Below, piece by piece: positions 6,901-13,579 of a DNA stretch of 26,474 nt (position 1 is the stretch's first letter; each line of letters begins with the position of its first letter). The stretch is from Bacteroidaceae bacterium. Its GTDB lineage: Bacteria; Bacteroidota; Bacteroidia; Bacteroidales; Bacteroidaceae. The stretch spans positions 1 to 26,474 of the forward strand of contig JAFTUV010000036.1 in the NCBI GenBank assembly GCA_017466065.1, given 5' to 3'. The notes under the pieces are model-generated. The model was not told where the DNA came from. It did no database searches and was given only the letters and a program-made list of their open reading frames with translations. The translations under genes were made by a program, and so were the position numbers.

Positions 6901-8672
6901 ACGATTGCGGGGTCGCCGAAGCCTAATTTCCATATACCTTCGTTGGTGTTTCCCAATCCATCGGCAATGGTTACCGATTCTGTCCAGCTGTGGCCGTCCC
7001 ACTCGCTGCCGGCAGCAGTGCTGTGACGCATAACAAGGTCGACCTCGCCGTAACCAATGTCGTTACCGCAAGGGCGATAGTCGTTGATTGCAAATACATA
7101 GCCGTTGGCTGTGGTTGTGAGGGCAGGAATGCGGTAGGGGTGTCCGTTGGGGCCGGGCGAGTAGAACAGGTACTGATATTTGTTGTCGGTATCTACTGCG
7201 ATGTTTACATTTACGATGAGGCCGCCTTCGGGTAATGTCTGGTTGTCGAGCGACTCGCTGCCATTGAAGTCCATCTTCCAGCCGTGGCACATATAGCCCT
7301 TGGATATTCCGAAGGTTGCTCCTTCGGGCAGATACATTGTGCTCGATGCGGGGATGGTTGTTTTTTCGAGCATAGATGTGCCGGTTGCACCGTCTATGGT
7401 GATGGCAAGCTCGCCTATCTTGTAGTTCTGCTCGTAACCGCCTGCGGTTTGTGCATTGTAGTTGATTTTTAGAACTTTGTCTGTATCAATCTTTTTGATG
7501 TTCCATACAGAACCACCGTCGCCGATGGAGTAAAGTTTGATATTCTGTCCTGCACCGCCGAACATATTGAAGCTCTGGCTGTTGGTGCCGGCAGGGCATA
7601 TTGCAACGGCTCCGTCGGCCTGTGAAACAATGCAGAGGTCGGTTCCTGTTGTTGTGAGTGTTGCTACCGAGCCGCTGCCTGTTCCGGCAAGTGTCACTGC
7701 AAGGGTGTTGCCGGCTGTGCGGCTGTACATCTTGAACGATTCGGGAGTTCCCACGAGGTACCATATTTCGTTCTCGCCGTATATGCTGCTGCCGCTGTTT
7801 ATGGCGTTGCCTGTGTAGCTTGAGGCTGCATTCATTTTTATCGAGTAGGCTTTGTCGCGGTTGTTGTAAATGGCTACGGGGATGGGATTTTCGAGCGACG
7901 ATGAGAAGATGTCGATGCTGTAACGTGCCTCGATGCTGATGTTCTCGTCGAGTGTGCTCACTGTGTACTCTGTGCCCAAGTTCTCATCGCCATTGAAGAA
8001 GCCTACAAATGTGTAGGGGTTGTTGGCTGTGGCTGTGAGGGTTACGGGGAGGGTCACTGTGTTCTCCCATTCGTTGTAGGGGAGAGTTGTTGCTTCGCCG
8101 TTTACAAGAATCTCTCCGGCACCGGCATAGTTGGCTGTTACGCTCAAATGATTGCCTGTGGGCTCAATGTACTCTACAAATACATAGTCGGTGCACCAGT
8201 CGGAACTTGTCTGATTGTATGTGTTTTGTGCTTGGTCGAATGTGCTGCCGTCGTTCTTTGTTACAAGGTAGCGGCTTGCATTATCCGACCAGATGGTGGT
8301 ACCTGCGTGGTTGGCTGCTGCCTTTCCAAGCGTGAAATTGTAGGCTGCATCGGCAAGTGCCTTGTGTCCCAGATACTTTGCGGTGTTACCCACATTCTGG
8401 AATGTGTACTTGCCGTTGGTTATGGTACAGGTCCACACATAGTTGTCACTGCTTTCGTCAACAGCGGTACTTAATGCCAATGTCCCGTCGTTGTTATACA
8501 GGTAACGGGGTACATAAGCACTGTTGTAGTAAGTGTCGGCATAGATGTAATACTTCTTGCCGCTTTCGGGCGTGCCGGTAGAGGTGTCGCTCATTATCGG
8601 CGATACGGCCCAAAGGTTTGCAATGCTCATAATGAGTGTGAGCATATACAAAAACAGTCTTTTGGTTTTCAT
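927..8672 (-). CDS. Giant secreted GH33 sialidase / GH95 alpha-L-fucosidase fusion
   Basis: This 2581-residue multimodular glycosidase has a Sec signal peptide (residues 1-22, no lipobox Cys). An N-terminal beta-trefoil-like region, a small beta domain and a second trefoil-like module (~255-395) follow. The GH33 sialidase (~495-890) has the YRIP motif with Arg514, acid Asp538, an Asp-box at 713-720, Glu742, Arg754, Arg816 and nucleophile Tyr851. Four tandem ~143-residue modules (905-1490) come next. The GH95 domain (~1493-2270) has HANIN at 1823-1827, Glu1964 in SPEHGP and Asp2154 in QIDGNFG, matching the catalytic set of Bifidobacterium AfcA. The C-terminus holds a discoidin-like domain (~2300-2467) between helical segments, and a sorting-like tail ending GKKVFVE. 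The inferred role is removal of terminal sialic acid and alpha-1,2-fucose from host glycans outside the cell. It has its own terminator and no SusC/SusD neighbours. Residue roles are assigned by motif comparison, not experiment. Confidence 0.93.
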   Translation of the reverse strand: MKTKRLFLYMLTLIMSIANLWAVSPIMSDTSTGTPESGKKYYIYADTYYNSAYVPRYLYNNDGTLALSTAVDESSDNYVWTCTITNGKYTFQNVGNTAKYLGHKALADAAYNFTLGKAAANHAGTTIWSDNASRYLVTKNDGSTFDQAQNTYNQTSSDWCTDYVFVEYIEPTGNHLSVTANYAGAGEILVNGEATTLPYNEWENTVTLPVTLTATANNPYTFVGFFNGDENLGTEYTVSTLDENISIEARYSIDIFSSSLENPIPVAIYNNRDKAYSIKMNAASSYTGNAINSGSSIYGENEIWYLVGTPESFKMYSRTAGNTLAVTLAGTGSGSVATLTTTGTDLCIVSQADGAVAICPAGTNSQSFNMFGGAGQNIKLYSIGDGGSVWNIKKIDTDKVLKINYNAQTAGGYEQNYKIGELAITIDGATGTSMLEKTTIPASSTMYLPEGATFGISKGYMCHGWKMDFNGSESLDNQTLPEGGLIVNVNIAVDTDNKYQYLFYSPGPNGHPYRIPALTTTANGYVFAINDYRPCGNDIGYGEVDLVMRHSTAAGSEWDGHSWTESVTIADGLGNTNEGIWKLGFGDPAIVADRESNEVLVMSVCGNRTCWDGNYGSGTDENPENPNRVARLYIKFNESTKEWEVGEPEEVTYDLYPLFKDSEGTVHSSSMFIGAGRIAQSSKIKVGTHYRIYCAVWVVTMTNRQHHNYAIYSDDFGKTWNLLGELGYDNCPSKYGNEPKCEELPDGSVLLSSRKYSGRYFNVFRYTDAEKGEGSWVGEVSTNDIGDLAWGGNSTNGEPILVGNVLFQSAPTGNDRSNVAIFYKVLSNDPADYTPTKLSSGWTKIAISNAYSAYSSMTLLPDKETLAIYYEEAPGGYSMVYLPLKLKEILPADVYQALSALPPTFASESSPAWHQIKFSASGDVLCDQGAGNNVATATAEESDACLWNIVGNKEGFYLVSKLGNYLAYDATNNRYTTTADKSDKAALTLTENIKGSWEIMRKGSNKSMSQITATRAITGSVGDADILGDANQISFLSLATIATDPAIFSTEDSPAWYQVVFQNGNWALADKGAEQNALTASKDGSDNAQYWQFIGAPDSFYMKSKNGNWLGYSSETSFFYSTTEANKVELSVFKTANGNYDGAYEIQRIGAEGCMNMYQGAGSGKKISEWTTGDSGNPVAFILEGEEPEVTEIPFFSTEAEPTYWWAQFLTGSAVIADQGAGSNVQTAEKSYTDAQLWQLVGDETGFYMKNKSGNYLTWNSTGSRFATSASADDKATLILHENSNAGYYEIQLSGITGNSYMNQFGGTGTGKELGVWTAGDSNNPLTFISAEPTFPNFSDDSNSYWYFIKFGNGGWVIEDKGIGSNIQTATIDDLNSQKWKLVGTKNSCQIINKDGNYLTYDGSRVKTSATADAQGFKIVATANSSYPLYFEIQHASSTTTAFNMFGGAGAGKEIGLWDSNDSGNPLQFISESDIVYPEFKVAASSPDVPEEKLTLWYTQPAPATKVANTWMEYSLPLGNGQLGASLFGGVSKDEILFNEKTLWSGGPNSYGYYLPFGSVYIEDISGNFTYNSTKPVQNYYRDLNLATATGTVTYEDVNGVKYTKQYITSNPDKAIVTKITASEAGKLSFRITMESGKPTVSATTSYSNGYAQFTGKLQTVSYNATLKVVAKGGFTSTGADGIIVEEADEVLIVLVGSTDFIGNDASHVNGNAENLPADNKAQADAVAERGWDAVYAAHVADHQKFFNRVVLELDEVENNLPTNELIDAYNAASGKRNLMLEQLYYNYGRYLSIASSRGADLPNNLQGIWNNTCTPPWHSDIHANINVQMNYWPVSAGNLNEMYEPFLNYIINEAAQPEWRGVASNAVKSLNDSIGTNTAVREDSWTCLTENNIFGGISGFAPNYVIANAWYVTHLWQHYRYTLDKEFLAKAFPAMKGASLFWADRMVLAADGTYECPREFSPEHGPDEENAVAHAQQIAWEALDNTIKAADILGGVAAGIITEADYELIIDRFTKMDKGLATEVYDGSWGSTYNNVATGDSILREWKYSTFTASNDRSHRHMSHLMALFPFGQLTPASKYFEPAINSMKLRGDESTGWSMGWKINLWARALMGDRSHAILRKALKHSTSYGTNQYAGGIYYNLYDSHAPFQIDGNFGATSGINEMLLQSHTDVIDILPALPTEWSKGSISGLKAVGDFTVSIEWDSNQASKVTIINNQGQPCYVKCAGIDNADVTVNGTAVTLGEAITVNGLECYQIASSAGDNIVITFSNATQVDKSALETLIAKTEELIDQCYDYYANEATLTVTEGENYYIWSNADHNDYNSSKDGGGVPALIDGESGTFFHTNWNNAVTAINDDHFIEVNLGDENAVSEFKFYYQARTGSGLGDYPKTIKIQGSNNDSDYTDIATVEPRNENGGIIENGAEWTSGTIGNGNAYSTLRFYVTVTTTNKTAGGHIFWHMAEFGLTPRSEEPVINYPGEKVADAVEAAQAEVEVSANALTIEQTVAEYKATLADLQTAYDNLLAAIENSDDDVTGIVEIEDTLIDNALNGTIFDLTGRKLGTINAPGIYIINGKKVFVE
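930..1025 (-). other. C-terminal sorting-like tail of the glycosidase
   Basis: The last ~32 residues contain IFDLTGRKL, then a short linker, then PGIYIINGKKV and the final residues FVE. This pattern (a hydrophobic strand with a D-x-x-G-R-K turn, then GIYI and a basic G-K-K) resembles the C-terminal domain used for type IX secretion or surface attachment in Bacteroidetes. No secretion-system gene lies in the window, so the route is inferred. Confidence 0.55.
1272..1775 (-). other. F5/8 type C (discoidin)-like domain within the glycosidase
   Basis: Residues ~2300-2467 show the pattern of a discoidin or CBM32-like beta-sandwich: a loop with ALIDGESGTFFHT near the start, then HFIEVNLG, YPKTIKIQGSN and a closing FWHMAEFGL. 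Such domains usually bind terminal sugars and hold glycosidases on their substrate. Helical segments that look like FIVAR spacers lie on both sides (about 2270-2300 and 2480-2525). Confidence 0.65.
1869..4196 (-). other. GH95 alpha-L-fucosidase catalytic domain
   Basis: Residues ~1493-2268 begin with LTLWYTQPA and PLGNGQLGA, typical of the GH95 N-terminal beta domain, followed by an alpha/alpha-barrel. Asn1825 and Asn1827 (in HANIN), Glu1964 (in SPEHGP) and Asp2154 (in QIDGNFG) correspond to Asn421, Asn423, Glu566 and Asp766 of Bifidobacterium bifidum AfcA. The gaps are also similar (139 and 190 residues here against 145 and 200). The family is inverting, mainly on alpha-1,2-linked L-fucose. 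Confidence 0.9.
4203..5960 (-). repeat. Four tandem ~143-residue modules between the two catalytic domains
   Basis: Modules begin near residues 905, 1053, 1197 and 1340. Each starts with a variant of FSTEDSPAWYQ, then a DxGAGSN-like turn, a W-x-(F/L/I)-(V/I)-G segment, a K-x-GN-(Y/W)-L segment, and ends near GGxGxGKEIGxW and NPLxFI. The pattern looks like a beta-trefoil or ricin-type lectin fold, but no fold is proven. A related copy sits before the sialidase domain (~255-395). Similarity is at protein level; the DNA is well diverged. Confidence 0.75.
6003..7190 (-). other. GH33 exo-alpha-sialidase catalytic domain
   Basis: Residues ~495-890 form the six-bladed sialidase propeller. Seen directly: YRIP (Arg514), the NDYR segment followed by Asp538, a full Asp-box SDDFGKTW (713-720), Glu742 in CEELPDG, Arg754, Arg816 in GNDRSN, and Tyr851 in AYSAYSSM followed by the IYYEE strand. 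These align by position with the Arg triad, acid Asp46, Glu218 and nucleophile Tyr334 of human Neu2, so the domain appears catalytically complete. Confidence 0.9.
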
Positions 8673-8826
8673 AAATGTGATTGATTAAAAAGTTATATAA
8701 AATTAAATTTATTCGCGGGTGTATATTCCAATTTGCAAATAAACGAAAAAAAAAGCAAACGGCATTGCTTTTTGCGACTTTTTATTTATAAGGTGTGGCC
8801 TCTTGGTGAAATAATGTATCAAGGGC
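8673..8826. other. Divergent intergenic region between the glycosidase gene and rpe
   Basis: The stretch is AT-rich and has no gene. On the minus strand TTTATTTG (8736-8743) is a near match to the -7 element for the glycosidase gene, but no -33 TTG sits at the usual distance. A 9-bp inverted repeat (8750-8758 with 8765-8773, 6-nt loop) lies just upstream of it and could be an operator or a chance AT-rich hairpin. Confidence 0.4.
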
Positions 8827-8857
8827 TTGCTTTTGTATCTGTTTTGTGCTATCTTCG
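8827..8857 (+). promoter_or_regulatory. -33/-7 promoter for rpe-comEC
   Basis: TTG at 8827-8829, a 20-nt spacer and TATCTTCG at 8850-8857 match the Bacteroidetes primary sigma factor promoter. The start would lie near 8864, giving a 5' leader of about 75 nt before rpe. Confidence 0.75.
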
Positions 8858-8940
8858 CATAGTGTAAAAGGCTTTTTGTCTTTGATGCTTTTGAGAGTTC
8901 GAGAACTTGTCGGGTAAAATTAAAAATAGTTTTTGAAGTT

Positions 8941-9591
8941 ATGAGTCAGATAGTGTCGCCGTCGCTTCTGTCGGCCAATTTCGGGAATTTGCAGAAGGAC
9001 TTGGAGATGATTAACCGCAGTGAGGCCGATTGGTTGCATATAGATGTAATGGATGGGGTGTTTGTGCCTAATATTTCATTTGGTCCTCCTGTGCTTAAAT
9101 ATGTTGCGGAACTTTGTACAAAGCCGCTCGATGTGCATTTGATGGTGGTTAATCCGATGAACTATCTTGATGCAGTGAAGGCTTTGAATGCCCGCATAAT
9201 GAATATCCACTATGAGGCTTGCACTCATTTGCACCGCGCTGTTACGCAGATAAAGGATGCGGGTATGATGGCGGGTGTAACACTGAACCCCTCCACGCCT
9301 GTATGTATGTTGAAGGATATTATCGGCGAGCTGGACTTGGTGCTGCTTATGAGCGTGAATCCCGGCTTTGGCGGGCAGAAGTTTATCCCTCACACAGTGA
9401 ATAAAGTGCGTGAATTGCGTGAATTGATAGATGCTTCCGGCTCGAAGGCTGTTATTGAGGTGGATGGTGGCGTGAATGTTACCACGGGTGCTCTTTTGGC
9501 CGGTGCCGGTGCCGATGCCTTGGTTGCCGGCAATGCGGTATTCGGTGCTGAAAATCCCGAAGCGGTAATATCGGCGTTGCGTGCATTGTAA
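8941..9591 (+). CDS. rpe: Ribulose-phosphate 3-epimerase
   Basis: This enzyme interconverts D-ribulose 5-phosphate and D-xylulose 5-phosphate in the non-oxidative pentose phosphate pathway, in the cytoplasm. The 216-residue length is typical of the family. The TIM-barrel signatures are intact: SPSLLSAN near the N-terminus, metal ligands His33 and Asp35 in HIDVMDG, His66 in DVHLMV, the phosphate-binding NPGFGGQ loop and catalytic Asp175 in EVDGGV. It is preceded by a clear promoter and followed 5 nt later by the GTG start of comEC, so the two genes are probably co-transcribed. No Shine-Dalgarno site is seen, as is usual in this phylum. Nothing in the protein is unusual. Confidence 0.97.
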   Translation: MSQIVSPSLLSANFGNLQKDLEMINRSEADWLHIDVMDGVFVPNISFGPPVLKYVAELCTKPLDVHLMVVNPMNYLDAVKALNARIMNIHYEACTHLHRAVTQIKDAGMMAGVTLNPSTPVCMLKDIIGELDLVLLMSVNPGFGGQKFIPHTVNKVRELRELIDASGSKAVIEVDGGVNVTTGALLAGAGADALVAGNAVFGAENPEAVISALRAL

Positions 9592-9596
9592 CGGGT

Positions 9597-11705
9597 GTGA
9601 TTGCTTTTGATATAAAAAAATATCCTTTGCTGAAACTGGCGTTGCCGCTGGTTGCCGGTATAATTACAGGGTGGCTGTGTAGCGTAGATGTGCTGCACAT
9701 AGCCACCCTGTTTGTCGTGTCGCTGCTTGTGCTTGCCGCAGGCTTCCTGTCGCAGGCTCCGCGTTGGTTGTTCGGTGCAGGTGCGGTGGGTGTGATGCTT
9801 GCCGTAGGGCTGTTTGTGATTACTTGCGACAAGCGTGTGGAGAATCCAAAATGGTCCGATGAAAAGGGAGTTTTTGAGGCTCTGTTGCTTGAAAATCCTT
9901 ATATGCGCGGTGCTGCCACAAGGGCGTTGGCGCGGGTCGTGCGTGAGGGCGGCGCGGCGACGGGTGTGCGCAGCGAGGGTACCGTACAACTCTATTTTGC
10001 CAATTGTGTGGAGGCTCTTGCCTTGAAAGTGGGCGACAAGGTGCGTTTTGAAGGTGTGGTGCAGAATCCTATGAACAGTGGCAACCCTGCGGAGTTTGAT
10101 GCGGAGCGTTATATGCAGATAAAAGGAGTTACAGGGACTGTGTTCCTTCCTGTGGCTGCTTGGGAATTTGCCGGCAGGGGTGAGCGCACTCTTTCGATGC
10201 TTGCGTTGGGGGTGCGTGAATGTATTGTGGATATGTATGAGAAGGTGGGCTTCGAGGGTGAGGAGTTGGCGTTACTGTCGGCTTTTTCGGTGGGCGAACG
10301 GCGGGAATTCCCGCAGGATTTGAACGAGGCCTATTCTTCGGCGGGTGTGAGTCATATACTTGCATTGTCGGGCTTGCATCTTGGTATGTTCTATATGGTG
10401 CTTGTGACATTGCTGTCGTTTGCGGGTGGTTCGCGCGCGCTTTTTATTGCAAGAGAATTGCTTATATTGTTTCTGTTGTGGGTCTTTGCTTTTGTTGCGG
10501 GGCTCACTCCGTCGGTGGTGCGTGCTGCAATATTGTTCACAATTCTTGGGGTGGGGCGTTGTCTGCGACGCGATGCTTCGGCTCTTAACTCTTTGGGTGG
10601 GGCGGCGATAGTGATGTTGCTTGTATCGCCGCGTCTGCTTTTCGATGTTGGTTTTCAGCTCTCATTTTCATCGGTGGCATCTATCTTGCTGTTGTTGCCG
10701 TGGCTGCGTAGTGTTCTGCGTTGCGATGATTATGGCAGTGCCTATAATAGGGTTATGTCGCTTGTGGCTGTGTCGCTTGCTGCACAGGTGGGTGTGCTGC
10801 CGTTTGTATGGTACTATTTTGGTACTTTTCCGTTGTATTTTCTGCTTGCGAATATTTTTATTGTGCCATTGGCCTCGCTGATTATGGCACTTGTGGTGCC
10901 GTTGTGGGTGATGGCCTTTATTCCTGTCGTGCAGTGGTTGCTTGTGTGGCTTTTGTTGCTCTTGCTCTCTTTTATGAATGGCGTGGTGTGCTTTGTGGCC
11001 TCTTTGCCGGCTGCTTCGTTCCTGTTGCCGCAGGTGGGTGTGCCGGGCGCTTGCTTGGCTGCATTGCTGCTTGGGATATTCCTTTGGAGCTTGGCGGGCA
11101 AACGTCTACTCCCGGCCGGGTTGACGCTGGTTGTTGCGACGGTGGCGGTTGTGTTGAACATCATTGCGGTGGAGAAAAACCGCGACGAGGATTATTTGCT
11201 GTTGTTCAATAATAGGAAAATGGCGGCGGTGCTTGCCGTTGCACGTAACGAGGAGTGCTATTTGCTGTCGTCGGTGCCGGAATTTGATGCCGACTGCGAC
11301 CGTGTGGTGATGCCTTATGTTGAGCGTGAACGTTTGCAGGAGCCGCAGTGGGCCGATGATGGTTATCGCGACACGCTCTTGGTGCGCTCGGGAGGGCTTG
11401 TCTATTTTGGAGGCTTGCGAATGCAGATGCTTGCCGATGATTGTTGGCGTGCCGACAGTTTGCAGCGTCCGGTGGATGCGTTGCTTTTGTGTCGCGGTTT
11501 TTTGGGACCTGTCGAGGAATTGCTCTACCATTATCCTGCACGCTGTGTTATTCTCGACGGTTCGTTGTATGATGGCAGCAGGCGCAGGCTGTTGCGCGAA
11601 TGTGAAAAAAGCGGCATTGCCTGTATTGATATTTTGCGGAGCGGCGCGCTTAAACTGAAAAGCCGTGGCGATGATTTTTATGTGGAATTTATGCGCGGTA
11701 AATAA
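9597..11705 (+). CDS. comEC: ComEC/Rec2 family membrane channel protein
   Basis: ComEC proteins form the inner-membrane channel that moves single-stranded DNA into the cytoplasm during natural transformation. This 702-residue copy has N-terminal membrane helices and an OB-fold-like domain with the NPxxFDxxRY pattern (NPAEFDAERY). A polytopic competence domain follows, with the signature LALSGLHLG (Ser258-His261) and GLTPSVVRAA. A soluble C-terminal region spans ~526-702. That region occupies the place of the metallo-beta-lactamase-like domain of Bacillus ComEC but has no HxHxDH zinc motif, so it is degenerate or non-catalytic. Translation starts at GTG, 5 nt after rpe. No other DNA-uptake gene lies nearby, so transformation is not demonstrated. 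Confidence 0.94.
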   Translation: MIAFDIKKYPLLKLALPLVAGIITGWLCSVDVLHIATLFVVSLLVLAAGFLSQAPRWLFGAGAVGVMLAVGLFVITCDKRVENPKWSDEKGVFEALLLENPYMRGAATRALARVVREGGAATGVRSEGTVQLYFANCVEALALKVGDKVRFEGVVQNPMNSGNPAEFDAERYMQIKGVTGTVFLPVAAWEFAGRGERTLSMLALGVRECIVDMYEKVGFEGEELALLSAFSVGERREFPQDLNEAYSSAGVSHILALSGLHLGMFYMVLVTLLSFAGGSRALFIARELLILFLLWVFAFVAGLTPSVVRAAILFTILGVGRCLRRDASALNSLGGAAIVMLLVSPRLLFDVGFQLSFSSVASILLLLPWLRSVLRCDDYGSAYNRVMSLVAVSLAAQVGVLPFVWYYFGTFPLYFLLANIFIVPLASLIMALVVPLWVMAFIPVVQWLLVWLLLLLLSFMNGVVCFVASLPAASFLLPQVGVPGACLAALLLGIFLWSLAGKRLLPAGLTLVVATVAVVLNIIAVEKNRDEDYLLLFNNRKMAAVLAVARNEECYLLSSVPEFDADCDRVVMPYVERERLQEPQWADDGYRDTLLVRSGGLVYFGGLRMQMLADDCWRADSLQRPVDALLLCRGFLGPVEELLYHYPARCVILDGSLYDGSRRRLLRECEKSGIACIDILRSGALKLKSRGDDFYVEFMRGK

Positions 11706-11724
11706 TTTTTTCGTGCAGATAGTG

Positions 11725-11755
11725 TTGCTTAAACGGCACAGGTTGACTATCTTCG
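11725..11755 (+). promoter_or_regulatory. -33/-7 promoter for nrnA
   Basis: TTG at 11725-11727, a 20-nt spacer and TATCTTCG at 11748-11755 reproduce the rpe promoter layout. The predicted start near 11760 gives a leader of only ~15 nt before the nrnA ATG at 11775. Confidence 0.75.
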
Positions 11756-11774
11756 CGTTATAATCCTTTTTTTT

Positions 11775-12806
11775 ATGCTTGACAGATTGATTACAGAGGC
11801 CCAAGAGGCCGCTCTGAAAAATATTATAGAGTGTAATGAGAAATTTGTGGTTGTGGCTCACAAGAATCCCGATGGCGATGCTGTGGGCTCTTCGCTTGCC
11901 TGTATGCTCTATCTGCGGAGCTTGGGAAAGGTTGCCGATGTAATTCTTCCCAATGCCTTCCCCGATTTTCTTCGATGGTTGCCTTCGTCCGGCGATATTG
12001 TGCTGTTCGATACTCACAAGGAAAAAGCCACGATGCTGATAAATGGTGCCGATGTTGTTTTCTGCCTCGACTTTAATACTTTGTCGCGTTTGGGCGAAAT
12101 GGGCGATGTCATTGCCGCATCGTCGGCTGTGAAGGTGTTGGTGGACCATCATCTGCACCCCGATGAAGGCTTTTCGGTCGCAGTATCTTCCCCCACGGCC
12201 TGTGCAACATCGGAACTTGTTTTTCGTATGATTTACAGAATATCCACGCTCGATGGACTGGATTTGAATATGGCAAAGGCCGTTTACACCGGAATGATGA
12301 CCGACACAGGCTCCTTTGCCTATGCTTCGAACCGCAAGGATATTTATCTCATTGTGGCCGAACTTATTGCAAAGGGTGTTGACAAGGATTTAATCTACCG
12401 CAAGGTGTTCTATAATTATTCGGAGTCGCGCTTGAAGTTGATGGGCTATGTAATGTATGAGAAACTGAAATTCTTTCAGGGCAGGAATGCCTCGCTCATA
12501 ACTCTCACACACGATGAACTTAAACGCTTTAATGTGATGAAGGGCGACACGGAAGGGCTAGTGAATTTTCCCTTGCAGAAGAAGGGGCTGCGCCTGTCGT
12601 GCTTTTTGCGCGAGGAACAGCCGGGGAAAATAAATGTGTCGTTGCGCAGCGTGGGTAATTTCCCTTGTAATACGCTTGCGGCGGAGTTTTTCAATGGCGG
12701 CGGGCACAAGAATGCATCGGGCGGTGAGGTGCGCGACACGATGGAGGTTGCAGTGGCGCAATTTATGAAGGCTCTCGAAGCCTATGATAAGCAGCTTAAA
12801 GATTAG
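11775..12806 (+). CDS. nrnA: DHH/DHHA1 phosphodiesterase, NrnA-like nanoRNase/pAp phosphatase
   Basis: NrnA-type enzymes degrade very short RNAs (2-5 nt) to mononucleotides, and many also dephosphorylate pAp from sulfate assimilation. They act in the cytoplasm with Mn. The 343-residue protein has all DHH motifs: HKNPDGDAVGS (His29, Asp33, Asp35), the CLDFN motif, Asp124-His125-His126 in VDHH, the TDTGSF motif, and the DHHA1 substrate-binding GGGHKNASG starting at Gly308. Length and motif order fit bacterial NrnA. It has its own promoter, 69 nt after comEC. No Shine-Dalgarno site is seen. Related DHH enzymes hydrolyse cyclic dinucleotides, but there is no added PAS or GGDEF domain here, so NrnA is the better call. 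Confidence 0.92.
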   Translation: MLDRLITEAQEAALKNIIECNEKFVVVAHKNPDGDAVGSSLACMLYLRSLGKVADVILPNAFPDFLRWLPSSGDIVLFDTHKEKATMLINGADVVFCLDFNTLSRLGEMGDVIAASSAVKVLVDHHLHPDEGFSVAVSSPTACATSELVFRMIYRISTLDGLDLNMAKAVYTGMMTDTGSFAYASNRKDIYLIVAELIAKGVDKDLIYRKVFYNYSESRLKLMGYVMYEKLKFFQGRNASLITLTHDELKRFNVMKGDTEGLVNFPLQKKGLRLSCFLREEQPGKINVSLRSVGNFPCNTLAAEFFNGGGHKNASGGEVRDTMEVAVAQFMKALEAYDKQLKD

Positions 12807-12864
12807 TTTGTGTCCCACATAAACAAATTATAAATATTTTTATTTTATTTTTTCGAATATGTTT

Positions 12865-12894
12865 TTGAATTTTCGTAACTTAATTGTACTTTTG
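12865..12894 (+). promoter_or_regulatory. -33/-7 promoter for the DUF4827-glmM pair
   Basis: TTG at 12865-12867, a 19-nt spacer and a perfect TACTTTTG at 12887-12894. It lies in the AT-rich gap after nrnA and ~35 nt before the next ATG. Confidence 0.7.
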
Positions 12895-12928
12895 AGTTTG
12901 ATATGTAAAAACAGATGAAAAAATTGCT

Positions 12929-13555
12929 ATGATGAAGAATTGGTTGATTTATGTGATGCTGTTGCCGCTGATGGCAATATTTCTGACAGCTTGCGAGGAT
13001 GAGGTTTCATACTCGGATATGAAGGATAAGGAGCAGGATGCAATAAACAAATTTATGACTATTGACGGTGTTTGCGTAATTTCACAAGCGCAGTTTATGT
13101 TGCAGAATTATACGACAAATGTCGATAGAAACGAATATGTGTTGCTCGATGATGTGTATGTGCAGTTCGTGAAAAACCCGTTTGACGCGCAGGATGCAAG
13201 GAGAATCGAGGATGGAGAGTCAATGAATCTGCTGGTCCGTTACACCGAATACAATGTGATGGAAGGCAGCATTATTTCGACCAACGAGCAGGAACAGGAT
13301 GCCGACGAAATGACCGTGACAAACGACAGCGGCTCTTTTACTGCGGCACTCTCTTCGGGTGTGATGGTGAATCAGTATGGAACAAGCGCGGTGCCAAGCG
13401 GTTGGCTCGTGGTTATGCCGTACCTCTATTTTACACGCAATACAGCGAATTTGGCCGAGGTGAACCTGATAGTCCCGCACACTGCCGGAACTTCGCTTGC
13501 GGCAACATACGTTTATCCTTGTTTCTATAACATAACATTCCAACCTGAAAGGTAA
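12929..13555 (+). CDS. DUF4827-like surface or periplasmic lipoprotein
   Basis: This 208-residue protein has a lipoprotein signal peptide with the lipobox LTAC (Cys22). The acidic residues EDE follow at once, resembling the Bacteroidetes lipoprotein export signal for display on the outer surface. The mature part is acidic at its start, with predicted beta strands and short helices and no enzyme motif that I recognise. Its size and its position between nrnA and glmM match what I recall of the DUF4827 family (possibly FKBP-like) in Bacteroides genomes; that assignment is from memory of context, not from a profile. It has its own promoter and ends 24 nt before glmM, so the two may share a transcript. 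Function unknown. Confidence 0.72.
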   Translation: MMKNWLIYVMLLPLMAIFLTACEDEVSYSDMKDKEQDAINKFMTIDGVCVISQAQFMLQNYTTNVDRNEYVLLDDVYVQFVKNPFDAQDARRIEDGESMNLLVRYTEYNVMEGSIISTNEQEQDADEMTVTNDSGSFTAALSSGVMVNQYGTSAVPSGWLVVMPYLYFTRNTANLAEVNLIVPHTAGTSLAATYVYPCFYNITFQPER

Positions 13556-13579
13556 CCTAAATTCTAATTAAAAACTTAT

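Noticed and set aside
11106..12158. 350-residue minus-strand frame across comEC and nrnA
   Set aside because: It overlaps two real genes and the nrnA promoter, and its composition is that of a shadow frame.
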